Positions 1 through 10,911 of a stretch of DNA of 64,000 nucleotides are shown here, piece by piece. Location: positions 157,001-221,000 of the forward strand of contig CAJNDS010002699.1 of the NCBI GenBank assembly GCA_905221605.1, written 5' to 3'. The translations under genes were made by a program, and so were the position numbers. The notes below the pieces were generated by a model. The model was given only the letters and a program-made list of their open reading frames with translations. It was not told the origin of the DNA and made no database searches. The first letter of the stretch is position 1; every line of letters begins with the position of its first letter. Source of the stretch: Symbiodinium natans. Taxonomy: Eukaryota; Sar; Dinophyceae; Suessiales; Symbiodiniaceae.

Positions 1-1
1 C

Positions 2-2847
2 CTTCTGCAACGGGAATGTGTAGACCATATTGTCAATGCATGGAGGGGAGATAGGCTAATTGCTACTGAACTATGCCTTGCGGGATCGAAGCACCGAATT
101 GTCATTGCCAGCTGCCACGTGCCACACTCGGATAATGATGAGGACACTTTTCACGAAGCCTTAAGGGACGTGATCCAACTTTTTATTGATTACAAGCATT
201 TGCCGATTGTCTTGCTGGGAGACCTCAACTGTCCTCCAGGCTCAGAGCGCACAGTAGCACTTGAGGCAGCAATTTTGGCCAGGAGGGGCAAAATCCTGAA
301 ATCTGGATGCCCTACTCGATTTGGCAGGTGGTCGGCAGCCGAACTCGATTATGTATGCTATAACCAGCAATTCTGCGACCTTCTCCTCCCTGAACCGGGT
401 TCCCTTGAATTGCAAGCCCACACGGACACTCACAAGGAACTTGGCAGTGATCACTGTTGTGTCTCTTTGTTTGCAGCCTTGCGAGACTCTTCTGCTTCGG
501 TATCCATGCCTTCTGGAAGACGAAGGAGGCACCGGTTGAGCCGTTGCAGGCGCTGGACTGTTGACTCCGATAGGCTAGCGTCAGCCCTTCACGAATGTGC
601 GCCGGATTTCGCCTGCAAAGACCTGCAGGGCCAATGGGAGTCCCTCAAGGAGCTGGCTTCAAGATCTTCTGCCCCCAAAACCTCACTACGATATCATGAC
701 AGCCCGACACTCAAAGCCCTATGTCGCACTCGCAGAATGTCCACAGACAGCTCCGAGAAGGCCGCCCTCACCAGGCACATTGTAGCTCTGAGATACTCCC
801 AACGTGCTGCTTGGCTACAACAGCTGCATGACAGATGCCGGATGGGCGACTGTGATGCCATCAAATACCTCAAGCAAAGACTGAGTTCCCCCAAAGGAAG
901 TACTCACGCTTACATTAAGCAACATGGTGGAGTCCAACAAGCTGCTGACGATTTACAGCAGCACTACGCCACACTGTTCAACCCAGCGAACCCCCCAGAA
1001 GATCAGCAAATAGTGGACCGAGCAACGCATCTCTTTTCAGAACGAGCCTTGACCTCGCCGAGTCCGGATTTCAGCGAGGAGGAAGTGGGGCAAGCGATTA
1101 GCAGACTGAAAGCATCTAGGACATCTGGGGTGTCAGGAATCAGTAACGAGTATCTGGTGGCTATGTGGGGCAATCCTGAGGGCAGACCCCTGCTCATCCG
1201 CCATCTTAGTGCACTCCTTCACGCCGAGTCCCTGCCGAAGGGACTATTGGCGGCTCAGGTCGCCTTGATCCCCAAAGTACGTGAGATCTCCAAGCCTTCC
1301 GACTACCGCCCCATAAATCTGCTAGAATGTATTCACCGGCTTTTCTCTTGGCTTTTGATCTGCCGATTGACACCCTCGTGGCGACTGCCCAAGGTTCAGA
1401 TGGGAGGCATCAAGGGCTGCCAAGTGGCCGATGCACTCCTTGCAGCCCAGAGTCGCGTCACGAGACATAGCCGCAGCCTTTGATTCTGTACGCCCTGCAA
1501 CCATAGCATCCTTCCTGCAGGAAAAATGTGCGGAACACACGGGTCACGAGGCGCTCCAAATGCTTAGGCTGCTTCTGGAACCAGAACTGCGGTTCTACTG
1601 GCAAGGATGTTCATGGACACTCCCTCAGACATCAGGCGTACAACAGGGGGCTCACATAGCGCTATCCTGTTTTCATACATCCTAGGCCTTGCGCTCGACC
1701 GCCTTGAAAAGTCATGGAAAGACGAGGGCGAACAGTGTAAACATCCTTCCTTCTCGCTGCTATTCATGGATGACCTCCTCGTGGCATTCGCCAGCTGGCC
1801 TCAGGCTCTGCGGTTGAGTGCTCAGCTACAACAGGTCTTGTCCGAGATGGGGCTTGGTCTGAACCTTGCAAAGACTTGCCTCATGTCGCACGAGTCTGTC
1901 CTTGCGAGAGGTAGGGAACTTTGCCTGCCCGACAGCAGTCTGCTTCAAGCGATCCCGTGGCAGACCAGTTGTATGTGCCTCAAGAAACCAATCCTTGTTG
2001 AAGCAGCGGGGAAAGCTTCCCACTTTGCCTACGAGAGCCTGCAACAATGTTTTCGCCGCGGCCACTGGTCAAGTATCCCAACCACAGTACATATGTGCAA
2101 TCAATATGTGGGTGCCACCTGGTATTGGTACAGTCCTCTCATGGAACCGTTACTGCGATATCAACAACGAATTCGCTCCCTACAGACAACCTTTATGGTA
2201 TTAATGCTAGGACTGTTCATACCCTCTGAGGTCCCGACCCCAGTCGCCCACTGGCTGCATAGACTTCGTAGACGAGCTACCTTGGTACTGATGAACCACT
2301 TTCCGCATAGGCAGTGGTGCTTCATTTGGGCGAAACGCCGCTGGGGCTATTTGGGCCATGTACTTCGTAGGCATGACACGTATGTGGCCAAACAGGACAT
2401 GCTAGCTCTTTCGCATGTGCGACAACATAGCCCTGGGCCTTTTGCTCATTTGCACAAGTGGGGAATGGAATGGACATGCTCGGCATGGATGCGGACCAGT
2501 TGCAGACTGCGGCATCTGACAGGGATGCCTGGCAGGGTTGCTTCCAGGGACTACAGCATCAGTTCACGTATATACACCCATTTATACAGGATGTTTGTTC
2601 TCCGAGTTGGAGGGATATTTTCAGGGTTCACGTTCCGTGGCACCTGGGCGTTTATCTTCGCATTGCGGGTGAGGCCGTTTCCTTTGTCTGGCTGGATGTC
2701 ACAGAAGGCATACAAGTTTTCGAGCGTACTGGGTCCTTGCTTGCAGTGTTTCATCTCTGGGTTTCTTGGTTGCAATTGGAGTTCGGAGGGCTGGTGCTGC
2801 GTCTACATATGACACAGGACGATCTTCAGGCGCATTTTCCACAATAA
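2..2847 (+). mobile_element. Non-LTR retrotransposon (LINE) ORF, endonuclease plus reverse transcriptase, frame-broken and cut by the window edge
   Basis: The reading frame is already open at base 2, so the 5' part lies outside the window. An AP-type endonuclease domain is visible: a GDLN motif at about 218-229 and a SDH catalytic triplet at 446-454. A reverse transcriptase follows: the IPK...SDYRPINLL block near 1270-1320, DIAAAFDSV (motif A) near 1464-1490, GVQQG near 1635-1650, and the FMDD active site at 1763-1774. A region with W-G-Y-L-G-H-V-L then continues towards 2450. The frame changes three times: between about 1440 and 1465, in the G run at 1646-1650, and near 2460-2475. The protein therefore cannot be made as one chain and I call it dead. 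A homopolymer sequencing error could explain the G-run break but not all three. The order EN-RT and the motifs are those of LINE ORF2 proteins; the exact clade is not assigned. Confidence 0.85.
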
Positions 2848-3068
2848 GAACGTATTCATGAGAACATATTTCGCCAGTTCCAATTCCTCACGCTCTATTC
2901 CCAGATTTCTGAAGAAGTTGCCCAGCGTTTGCATGCACTGTCATGAGTACAGCGCGCGCGTATGCGGCAAACCTTCTGAGTTACTGCTCCTGGCTTCTCT
3001 CGGTTCTGTCACCAGTGCAGCGACTTGAGCGACATCAGGGGTGGGTTCCTGGCGTGACTTTGCAAGCC
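2848..3068. other. 3' flank of the LINE, no gene seen
   Basis: This short stretch after the last LINE stop holds no recognisable coding signal. No clear poly-A tail or tandem 3' tail of the element is visible. Confidence 0.5.
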
Positions 3069-3074
3069 AGTTGC

Positions 3075-3190
3075 AAAAGGGTTGAGGGTTAGTTTAGGGT
3101 TGAGGGCTTAGGGCTCAAGGTTCACGGTTTGGGGTTTAGGGTTCAACGTTCAAGGTTCAAGGTTGAGGGTTGAGACGGTTCGGCTTGGAT
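3075..3190 (+). repeat. Degenerate TTTAGGG-type repeats
   Basis: Runs of GGGTTTAGGG, GGGTTGAGGG and AAGGTTCAAGG variants follow one another. They look like decayed TTTAGGG telomere-type heptamers in the G-rich-strand-on-plus orientation. Confidence 0.65.
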
Positions 3191-3204
3191 TGATCGTAAA
3201 GTTG

Positions 3205-3400
3205 AGCCACAGCAGGGGGGGGGGCAGGGGGGGGGGGCAGGGGGGGGGGGGGCGGGCAGGGGGAAAGGGGGGGGGGGGGCCTGCCAGGGCCAGGACCGTC
3301 TGCTTTAAGATCCTGGTCGCCCATTGGGGTGGGGGGGCGTGGGGTAAGGGGAGGGGCAGGGAGGGGGGGGAAAGGGGGGGGGGGCCAGCCTCAGGCGGCA
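3205..3400 (+). repeat. Poly-G / GGGGCAGG low-complexity tract
   Basis: Long G runs are broken only by single A, C or AA. Open frames read through both strands here are composition artefacts (Gly/Arg or Pro runs). The tract separates two blocks of telomere-like heptamers. Confidence 0.8.
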
Positions 3401-3439
3401 TTGTTGCTTGCCAGCTGTGTACAGGTTCGGTTTGAGGCG

Positions 3440-3830
3440 TAAAGTTGAAAGCTTTGGGGGTAGCTTTCGGGCTTAGGGCTTAGCAAAAAGGCTAGGGCTT
3501 CGGGCTTGGCTTAGGCTTTAGGGCTTGTTAGGGCTTAGGGCGAAGGGCTTCGGGCTTCGGGCTTAGGGCTTAGGGCTTAGGCTAGGGCTTAGGGCTTACG
3601 GCTTGCTTAGGTATAGGGCTTAGGGCTTGGGGCTTGAGGGTTTCGGGCGTAGGGTTTTGGGCTTAGGGGCTTAGGGGTCAGGGTGTAGGGCGTAGGGCTT
3701 AGCGTGTAGGGTTAGGGCTCCCGGCTTGGCTTTCAGGTTGAGGGTTTCGGGCTTTGGGCTTAGGGCTCGGGCTTGGCACATAGAACTTGGGCTTCGGGGC
3801 TTAAGGCTCAGGGCTTCGGGCTTGGCGGGG
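3440..3830 (+). repeat. GGGCTTA-type heptamer array (variant telomere-like)
   Basis: About 390 bp are made of GGGCTTA and GGGCTTC heptamers with interspersed GGGTTTC, GGGCGTA and GGCTTGG variants. The dominant unit differs from TTTAGGG by one base. It looks like a separate homogenised variant array and not only random decay. Confidence 0.7.
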
Positions 3831-4108
3831 ATGGGGGGGCGGCTGATCCCTGGTCCGGGCATGTCGGCCGGGGCTGGATACAGGTTGACTACGGGGGGTA
3901 CCCATTCCGGGCCAAAAAATCTCGGCTTAGGGGGTGGGTACACTTCTTAGTGGTTCTCGACAGACTTGGATCTAAACGCCTCAGGCCTCCGGCCTCGGCG
4001 GATTACCATCACACATGTAGAATTTTCCCAAGACTCCCGTCCCCACCTCCTCGCCCCTCCTGCTTCTGCCTGTCTGACGAATAGCGCTGCCAACCCATGT
4101 ATTTGACA

Positions 4109-5010
4109 CAACAGCTCTGTGGAATCAGGATATACAACATTCTGAAGCACCTGGATGGCGATGACGACGATGTGATTACCCAAGAGGAGTTCAGGAGACA
4201 CCGGGCTCGTTGTGTTTTGTCTTGCCTGTGGTTGTCCTTTGTCGGGAGAAGAGTGTGGTTGGAAAGTTTAGACTTCGCCTATATACTGCATCTTCGAACA
4301 GCATGCCATTTGCCGTGCTGCTTCGTCCCTGGCAGGATGATCCTGGACAGGAACCTCAACTGTCATTGAGTGCTCACAGTGTTGACCCAGTCTCGAGCTG
4401 CATTCGACGTTTCACAGTGTGAGCCAACACAGCTCAGGAAAGAGGCTGGGGTCCCAGCTCACATGAACTCTTATCTTGTTTGATATCTTCTCAGATCACT
4501 GATGCAAGGCGATGGCCGTCTTCCTCGAAGTTGGGGTGGATGTTATTGCCATTCTCAAGGATCCAGACATTATCTTCGGTGGCGACTTGGGGCAGCACAG
4601 AAAGCTAGACAAATCTGGATCTGAAATTTGGGGGATTCCGAAAACTCTGGGACCTTGTTTGCGGGTTCTTCTTCTCCATGTCGGGGCCTGAAATTGGCTA
4701 CCCCTAGCCGCGCGGGTTTCGAAGGTGAGGTGCGCCTACCCATCGACGAGCTCCTGGATGAGGTGATCACCCTCCGAGGCAGCAATTTCACCACCGTCAA
4801 GGAGAGATCCTGTGGGGGGGGGAGGTGACCGCTGTCAGGTTTGTTCAGGGCAAGGTTTAGGGTTTAATTAGGGCCTTTAGGGTTATAAGTAGGGCAACTC
4901 TAGTCAAAATCTGTCGAGTTGCTTGCGATTCCGAGGATTTGGTCCAGCTGAAGAACCAGTTGGTCCGGGAGCTGCGACGATTCGGTCAAAGGAGGCAACT
5001 TCTTGGGTGA
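4109..5010 (+). CDS. 3' exons of an EF-hand protein, probably an ion-channel C-terminus
   Basis: Four exon-like pieces lie on the plus strand. The first (about 4118-4195) encodes an EF-hand loop: ILKHLDGDDDDVITQEEF, with acidic residues at the calcium positions and the Ile and final Glu in place. The second (about 4513-4600) reads AVFLEVGVDVIAILKDPD. The third (about 4723-4798) reads IDELLDEVITLRGSN. The fourth (about 4924-5010) reads LVQLKNQLVRELRRFGQ and ends at a TGA at 5008-5010. From family knowledge, an EF-hand followed by a LRG(S/T)N..TVK segment and an amphipathic helix is common behind the ion_trans domain of dinoflagellate voltage-gated channels. No pore or voltage sensor is visible here, so that assignment is inference. 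Splice sites are not resolved. It could also be another calcium-sensing protein. Confidence 0.45.
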
Positions 5011-6170
5011 TGCTGCCATGTCGAGTCATTCCTCCACAGCATTTGCCCCAAAAAAGGGCCCGAACCACTGTAACTTTAGGAGTTCAGCTGCTCGCAAAGC
5101 GAGCATGAGAGTGCAGGAATCCAGCATCAAGGAGATGTCGTTGTTTTTTTCTGACGTGCGTGCTTGCGGGCCTAAGGCCCCGGGCTTCTGCACCAGTCAC
5201 TAGAGCGTGTAAGAGAATCAAGACAATTGCAAGACATGAAGGTCTCACAGTTCCAGGTTGCCTAGGTTCCTGCATTGGCCTTCACAAGGAAGACCAGTTG
5301 ACCCCTCCAAAGCTTCCAAGCAAATGCCCTCGATTTCGGTTCTTGTGTGCGCCGAGATGTGAGCCGTGTTTGAGCAGAGCAAATAAGCAAATAGGTGGGC
5401 TGTCTTCGCGGCTGTACTGTCCCAAGCCAACAAGAGCTGAAGGTACGGCCAGATGCGTGGGGCAAAGGGGGGCGCGAGGGACAAGTCAGGGGATGACATG
5501 GAGGGAAGGTCCTGATACAGGTGATACAGGGACAACCTTGTGTTTGCTTGCACAGTTCATGCTGCAGAGGGTAAGACGAGAGCTTCAACCGTTGAACGGT
5601 TTACAGGTCTGTAGGCTCTTGAGCCATGCTTCGATACCCTCTTGGACTTCATCTCCTGTGCCACGTGGTGTCGCAGCCTGGCAGAATCATTCCTGCACGG
5701 GTCGTGGAGGTCGTTTTTACTCCACTTACTTGCTTGCCCAAGGCCTTCTGGGGGAGCAGCCTCAGAAGTTTCATGCGGTGGGCACGCTGCGATGACCTGC
5801 GCAGCTTGCGTTGAGTCGCAGCCGGCAGAGGACCAAGCATTCTTTTGAAGCAATTTTAAGCCCTGCGTTCGGCTTTTGTGACTTGTGCACTCGAAGCATG
5901 TGTGACACGCTGTGCGGTCTCCCGTCTCCCGGCATCCCGTGCAGGATGCGAAGAACTTCTGCAATGGAGAATCTTGTCGTTTCAAGTAGATCGGCCTCCC
6001 CCAGAAGCCCAGAAGTGTGACAGGTGAAAAGCACATATGTGCTGGGCAGGGAACCCTGACAGCTGCACCGAAGGACTGCATGTGGACCGGTGTGAGCTGC
6101 ATCACCCGAGAAGCTGCTCGGCGAAGCGAGCTGAGTGCCTCGACATGCCTCACCTACTTCTACTTAAGGA
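5011..6170. other. No supported gene
   Basis: Long open frames exist on both strands (for example 5160-5795 plus and 5557-6153 minus), but they overlap each other, lack any motif I know and have irregular codon use. I treat the stretch as intergenic or intronic. Confidence 0.5.
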
Positions 6171-6174
6171 TCGG

Positions 6175-6255
6175 GCCGTGTCCTGCGGGGGCCACCGCGC
6201 AGCGGACTGCGCCCACTGCCCCGATGGGCACGGTGGTGGATGGTGCCACGGCCAC
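6175..6255 (+). CDS. Cys-rich exon of a dinoflagellate-type protein
   Basis: The frame reads VSCGGHRAADCAHCPDG followed by HGGGWCHG. The pattern CGGH-x(4)-C-x2-C-P-x-G-x(4)-WC-x-G is one I recognise as a recurrent short Cys-rich motif in Symbiodiniaceae proteins, often next to glycosyltransferase-like or extracellular domains. The downstream boundary probably lies near 6250. No neighbouring exon of the same gene can be identified, so this may be an isolated or relic exon. Confidence 0.4.
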
Positions 6256-6660
6256 AACCCCAGCATGCCCCTGCACTGCTGTCACTGTAGTTGCAGCTGA
6301 TGCCCCGTTCAACTGCCTTGAACTGGTTGTGGGACTAGGCGATTGCCTATGGCTGGCGGAGGAGTGTGTTTCGGCCACTGGAAGGAACCGAGAAGCTGCG
6401 AAGAAGGAGCTACATGCAGCCTCAAGCGTTCGGGGCCCTCCAAAAGCATTCAACGGGGCCTCAGTTCACACCGCTGGGCGGGGGCTGTAAGTCAGAGCAG
6501 TCACGGGTTGGGAGCTTCTGGTGAAAAGGTGCTTCCTCCAGCAGAGGCTTCAGGAGCTTCAGGGGTAATTCAGCCACCATCAACAAAGTCATCAATTCCC
6601 TGGGGTCGGGGTTCTGAAAAGGAAGTTCGAGGGCCACTGAGGTCCGAAGGTACCGGCCAA
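6256..6660. other. No supported gene before the first CCCTAAA array
   Basis: Nothing recognisable. Open frames here continue out of frame from the Cys-rich exon. Confidence 0.45.
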
Positions 6661-6702
6661 ACCCCTAAACCCTAAACCCTAAACCCTAAACCCTAAACCC
6701 TG
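6661..6702 (-). repeat. Interstitial telomere-type array, CCCTAAA x about 5
   Basis: Five near-perfect CCCTAAA heptamers in a row. This is the complement of TTTAGGG, the plant and dinoflagellate telomere unit. It lies far from any sequence end, so it is interstitial. Confidence 0.9.
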
Positions 6703-6904
6703 CGATGTTGGGGGTGGTTTGGTGCTGGCTCTTGGAGGTCGCATGCACGTGCTCTGGCCGAGCTGTTAATGACACAAACCTTCTCATGAAGGGGGCCCCC
6801 AGGGTCCGCAACTTTTGGGACGCACTCCTACCAGTGTGTCCTCTCCCGGAGACCTCGACTTAACCCTGCGGAGCGGGTGCTGATGTGCGCGCAGTGCGGG
6901 TGGC

Positions 6905-6994
6905 GAAACCCTAAACCCTAAACCCTAAACCCTAAACCCTAAACCCTAAACCCTAAACCCTAAACCCTAAACCCTGAACCCGAAACCCTAAGCC
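6905..6994 (-). repeat. Interstitial telomere-type array, CCCTAAA x about 11
   Basis: About ten perfect CCCTAAA units, then CCCTGAA and CCCGAAA variants at the right edge. It has the same orientation as the array 200 bp to the left. The 200 bp between them shows no repeat structure. Confidence 0.9.
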
Positions 6995-7934
6995 CCAAAA
7001 AGCAGATTCGCCAGGAACACCGGAAGGTCCAGTCCCAGCCGCGGCTTCGTAGCTCATTCGCGACTGGAGGTGCAGCCAAAAGCATGGCCTTTTGCCTTCT
7101 TGTGTGGTCTAGGCACGAATCTAAAGGTTCATACGGGCCTGAACAACCAGCTGCCCTGAACCCTGCACCCTACATTTTTTGGCTCATCCTCAGGGATTTT
7201 GAACTGGATGGACTGGCTTGTCGGTCCGCGCAGCGAGCCGGAGCCTACACCAGAAGAGCTCTACACGGGATACGTGCCATGGCTACATGCTTGCTTCTCT
7301 ATAGTATTGCGCCCCCTTTTGGGGTACCCTGAATAATACGGACCACCATTTAGAGAACTCACCACATGTTTGCCTGAGCCTCTTCGGTTCTCTCCCCGAA
7401 CGGTTAGGCCCTAACTCCTCCCCTAAATAGCCCCCGCAACTACTCTAAGTCGTCCCGATCTGGGATTGGTTGCAAAAGCTGTGCGTCGATCGGAGTCAAG
7501 GATTTAGGGCCCTTGGGTAGAGAATCGTAGGGTTGCTCACAGTCTTCACAAGTTAAGGGGGGTCACGTTGCGGTTCTCCATTCAAAGCCTCGGAACAGGC
7601 CCCTGAGGAGGGATGAATCGTGGGGAGATTAGAGTGTTCATGAGTGTTCTTATCATGCTGTATTCGAGTTTCTAACTCATGACTTTGAGGGGAGGTGTGG
7701 CTGATCAGGTCCGGAACCTGGTTGGGACGACCATCAGTCACACTGTACAGGTGGGGCCCTTAGCAGTGCTTTGCCTCATAGTGATGCTCTATACTTATGC
7801 TTATGAGTGACCGCTGGGGCTTCCCGCGCGTGGACGATGTGCGCGGCTAAGGATGCCGGGAAGGACTGATCAGAAGATCCCGCCCATGCAGCCACCGACA
7901 TGTTACTTCCGAATCCCATACCTTTCGCATCACT
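6995..7934. other. No supported gene
   Basis: I see no motif-bearing exon. It may contain 5' exons of the PDI-like gene that starts to be recognisable at 7935, but none is clear. Confidence 0.4.
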
Positions 7935-8567
7935 GTCTGGAAGGACGTTCTTGTCAACTGCTACGCGCCGTGGTGCGGCCACTGCCAAAGGTTTAAGCCT
8001 CTGTACAAGGACCGAAGATTCAGCGACTGATGCCTCTCACGTTGCTCATACAAAACGTCCTCTTCTGCCGGCTCAGCCTGAGGAGTTGGCAAAGCGGCTG
8101 TCCCACGTGCGCACATTGATCGTTTCCCAAATAGATTGCACCCAGAACGACCTGGGCCCGCTGCGGGGATGCCCGGCAAAAACGGAGCGGGTCGCTCTGT
8201 CGTGCGGAATCTGTCATGTGCTCAAGTTGCTCAAGCCTAGGATATGTATCGGGCTATCCGACCATAGCTCTGTTCCCCAGCGGGGGCACTGGAAGGATAG
8301 ACCTTTACGCCGCTCGGCAACACTCAGCATCAGCGTCACACTATGTCAACGCTGAGCCGGCGTGCAAGGTGGGAAGCCGCAGGCCGGATGATATGATCAA
8401 ATGGCTGCATACAAACGCGACTGACCTGCAGAAAACCTCGGAGGAACACTCGAGCCCAAAGCTTGTCATCACCTGCCAAGGTTGGTAAGTCGTTTTCTGA
8501 CACTCCGCTGGACGAAGTGAATGACAGTTGGGGTCAGGGACCCTCGGAGAAGGATGACGATTTGTGA
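7935..8567 (+). CDS. Protein disulfide isomerase-like protein, thioredoxin fold, split exons
   Basis: The piece at 7935-8012 reads [20 protein letters not shown], the classic PDI active-site strand and helix with the CGHC redox pair at 7974-7985. The next piece (about 8241-8320) reads [14 protein letters not shown], with the cis-proline GYPT that packs against the active site. A third (about 8368-8435) reads [17 protein letters not shown], matching the last helix of a PDI thioredoxin domain. The final piece ends SEKDDDL at a TGA at 8565-8567. The pieces lie in different frames and need at least three introns; a GTAAGT donor follows the third near 8485. The protein would act in the ER, forming or shuffling disulfides. 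The end DDDL resembles a weak variant of KDEL, which is inference. N-terminal exons and signal peptide are not found, so the gene may be incomplete or a relic. Confidence 0.7.
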
Positions 8568-9525
8568 TGCGATCCTCTTTTCCGTGTCACCCCATCATGT
8601 GTGCATTCACCTGCATGACTCATGAATGCCTCGACACTTCGGTGATGTACAGCAGACACTTCGGCAGAAGCCACAAGACCATGCTTCCGCCAAGCTGTCA
8701 ACTAAGCCAGAAACAGCGTGCGATCAGGCTGTGTTGGGAGAAGGTGTGCTGCGCGTGGTGTGTAATGTCCACAAGCTGAGCGGCGATGGCCCTGTGCGTG
8801 CCTTGATAGATGTGCGCATGAGAGGTGCACTTGGAGTTGGTTGTGCCTATGTTGTGCAAATCTTGCGCATATCTTGTGCACATCTTGTGCGTGTGCTGTG
8901 CGCAGGCCTTCGTGAACCAAGAAGGCACCAGAAAATTGGCCGGGACCTCGTGTCCTTGAGCGAACTTCGGCTTGACATCGCACCGCGTGACGTGCACCCT
9001 GCGGCTGACTCGGCGTGCTTGCATAACAGGTGCTTTGCAGCCACCAGTTTGCCGTGGTGCGACCCATCCTGATCCAGGCGGCTCGCGCGTCGCGGTATGT
9101 CGCTGTTCGTGTGTGGGGGACAGAGAAGAGCACTTCTAGGGGCAGTGAGGCAACCCAGGAGAGAGGGAGAAGAGAAAGCGGAGAAAGGGGCCGAACGGAC
9201 AAAGGGACGACAAGAGCAGAAAGGGGAAGCTGGGAGCGGACAGGTGTCCGCAAACCTCCGCGCCACAGAAACAGTGGGCAGTCCACAGCCGATTGGGACG
9301 ACGGAACAAAACCACATGGGGTTGAGGAGGCAATAGATGGGGCGAACTTCCCCTCCATTCATATTCAAGAGGAGACCATGTAACACAGGGACCCAGTCTC
9401 GCCCGAACACGCGGAGCAGCGGGCCCGTCGTGGCCGGGGTTCCCCCGAGAGGGGGTGCCTCTTCGCTGAGTAGAGCAAACTAGAAGAAGAGAGAGCAACG
9501 GGCAGGACCCCTCGGGGCCCTTCGC
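8568..9525. other. No supported gene; short ATCTTGTGC repeats
   Basis: Near 8855-8905 a short run of AATCTTGCGCAT / CATCTTGTGC units occurs. The plus frame around 8700-8830 is moderately coding-like but carries no motif. Overlapping open frames on both strands up to 9410 look like composition artefacts. Confidence 0.4.
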
Positions 9526-9529
9526 TGGG

Positions 9530-9723
9530 AAGAAGAAGAAGAAGCAGAAGAAGAAGTTTGAAGAAGAAGTTTGAAGAAGAAGTTTGAGGAAGAAGTTTGA
9601 AGAAGAAGTTTGAAGAAGAAGTTTGAAGAAGAAGAAGAAGAAGAAGAAGAAGAGGAAGAGGAAGAAGAAGAAGAAGAAGAAGAAGAAGAAGAAGAAGAAG
9701 AAGAAGAAGAAGAAGAAGAAGAT
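9530..9723 (+). repeat. GAA/AAG trinucleotide microsatellite
   Basis: The left half alternates GAAGAAGAA with GTTTGAAGAAGAA units (period about 15). The right half is almost pure GAA. Poly-Glu, poly-Lys and poly-Ser frames across it are artefacts. Confidence 0.95.
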
Positions 9724-10852
9724 GCGAGCGCGTCACGTTCGCGGGGGTTCCGGCCCTCACGCCCCAAACGAGAAATTACTGAGGACGCTCAGTGACGTAC
9801 CTGCTGCAATTCAACTTTACAACTGCTTTGCGATGTTGGGGGAGCTTGCGCAATGTCATTGTTTGTAGTGTGTCTAGATTCCCGAAACGCTTCGAAGCAA
9901 ATGTTTCGTTCTGACCTTCATCTTTCAAGCCTGAGCAGCCTGAACTCGAGTGATGACTCTGAAGTTGGCTTAAGTCAGCCGTGAAGACGCCAATGTTTCA
10001 ACCAGCATGGACTGAATAAGTGCCTGGCATGGAGTCTGGAGGACTTGGAGCTTTGCTACGCCGGCTTTTGCGCCAGACGTGGCATTCGTATGGCCCGCGC
10101 CTAAGTGGTGCCCTGTAATAACCCTCCTTGGCGAGTGAGCTGCATTCAATCAGGAGCAGGTCGACGTCGACAGGTTTGGCGATTTCGGCGCCCGGCTCTT
10201 GGACGAAGTGTGCCCGTTTGGCCCCGCAACCCCTTAGAATCCTTTGTGATTTTGGTTTCAACGTTGTGCAATGTTGGGACCATGTGAAGATCCGAACCAC
10301 GGAGCGGCTCCTGCACGTGGCCCGCGGGTTCCGTGCTCCACTTCCCGTGCCGCACGAGCTGAAGGCACGCTTCGAGTAGGGTTCAAGGTTTGAGGCGCTT
10401 GCCGGATGGAGTCATCCATGAATCAGTCCACATGTGCTCGGCATTGATAGGAAGGAGGTGGGCCATGTGGTATGCGGCGCATTGCTGGCAAGAGGAGAGG
10501 AGGGGGGAACACACGATCAACAGGCCTTGATGGCCGAGATAGTATGCACTTAAAAAACGGTGCGTGCTGCGAATGCTGAGAAGAAACTAGCATGCTCAGG
10601 CCGGACCGTTTGAAACTTGTTCGTTAGTGATGCGGCAGAATCAGCATCGGCGGTTCGCAGCGACCGCTTACTGTTGTGTCAGGCTAGGCACCAAGGCTTC
10701 GCGCCGTCTGCAGTGTTGAGACTTCTTCTGGCCTGCACACCCTGACTCCGAATCAAGGTCCGATGGACAAATTCAAAAGTGCCCTCCCATCACTTCCTTC
10801 TCAGTGTTGTTAAAGACCTGATGCTGTTCATCCAGCCTGCTCATGCCCCTGA

Positions 10853-10854
<2 letters not shown>
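9724..10854. other. No firm gene; possible small exon near 10285-10379
   Basis: The frame ending at the TAG at 10377-10379 (TERLLHVARGFRAPLPVPHE) has coding-like residue and codon use but no family I know. The remainder shows nothing. Confidence 0.3.
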
Positions 10855-10909
<55 letters not shown>

Positions 10910-10911
10910 CG
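10855..10911 (+). repeat. GA dinucleotide microsatellite
   Basis: About 25 GA units with one AA interruption. Confidence 0.95.

Noticed and set aside
5557-6153. 198-codon minus-strand open frame
   Set aside because: Overlaps an equally long plus-strand frame, no motif and no coding-like codon pattern.
7170-7195. CATTTTTTGGCTCA as a spliced-leader relic
   Set aside because: It differs by two extra T and a different end; a match of this quality is expected by chance in 64 kb.
9365-9868. Poly-Glu, poly-Lys, poly-Ser and poly-Leu frames
   Set aside because: Artefacts of the GAA trinucleotide tract.
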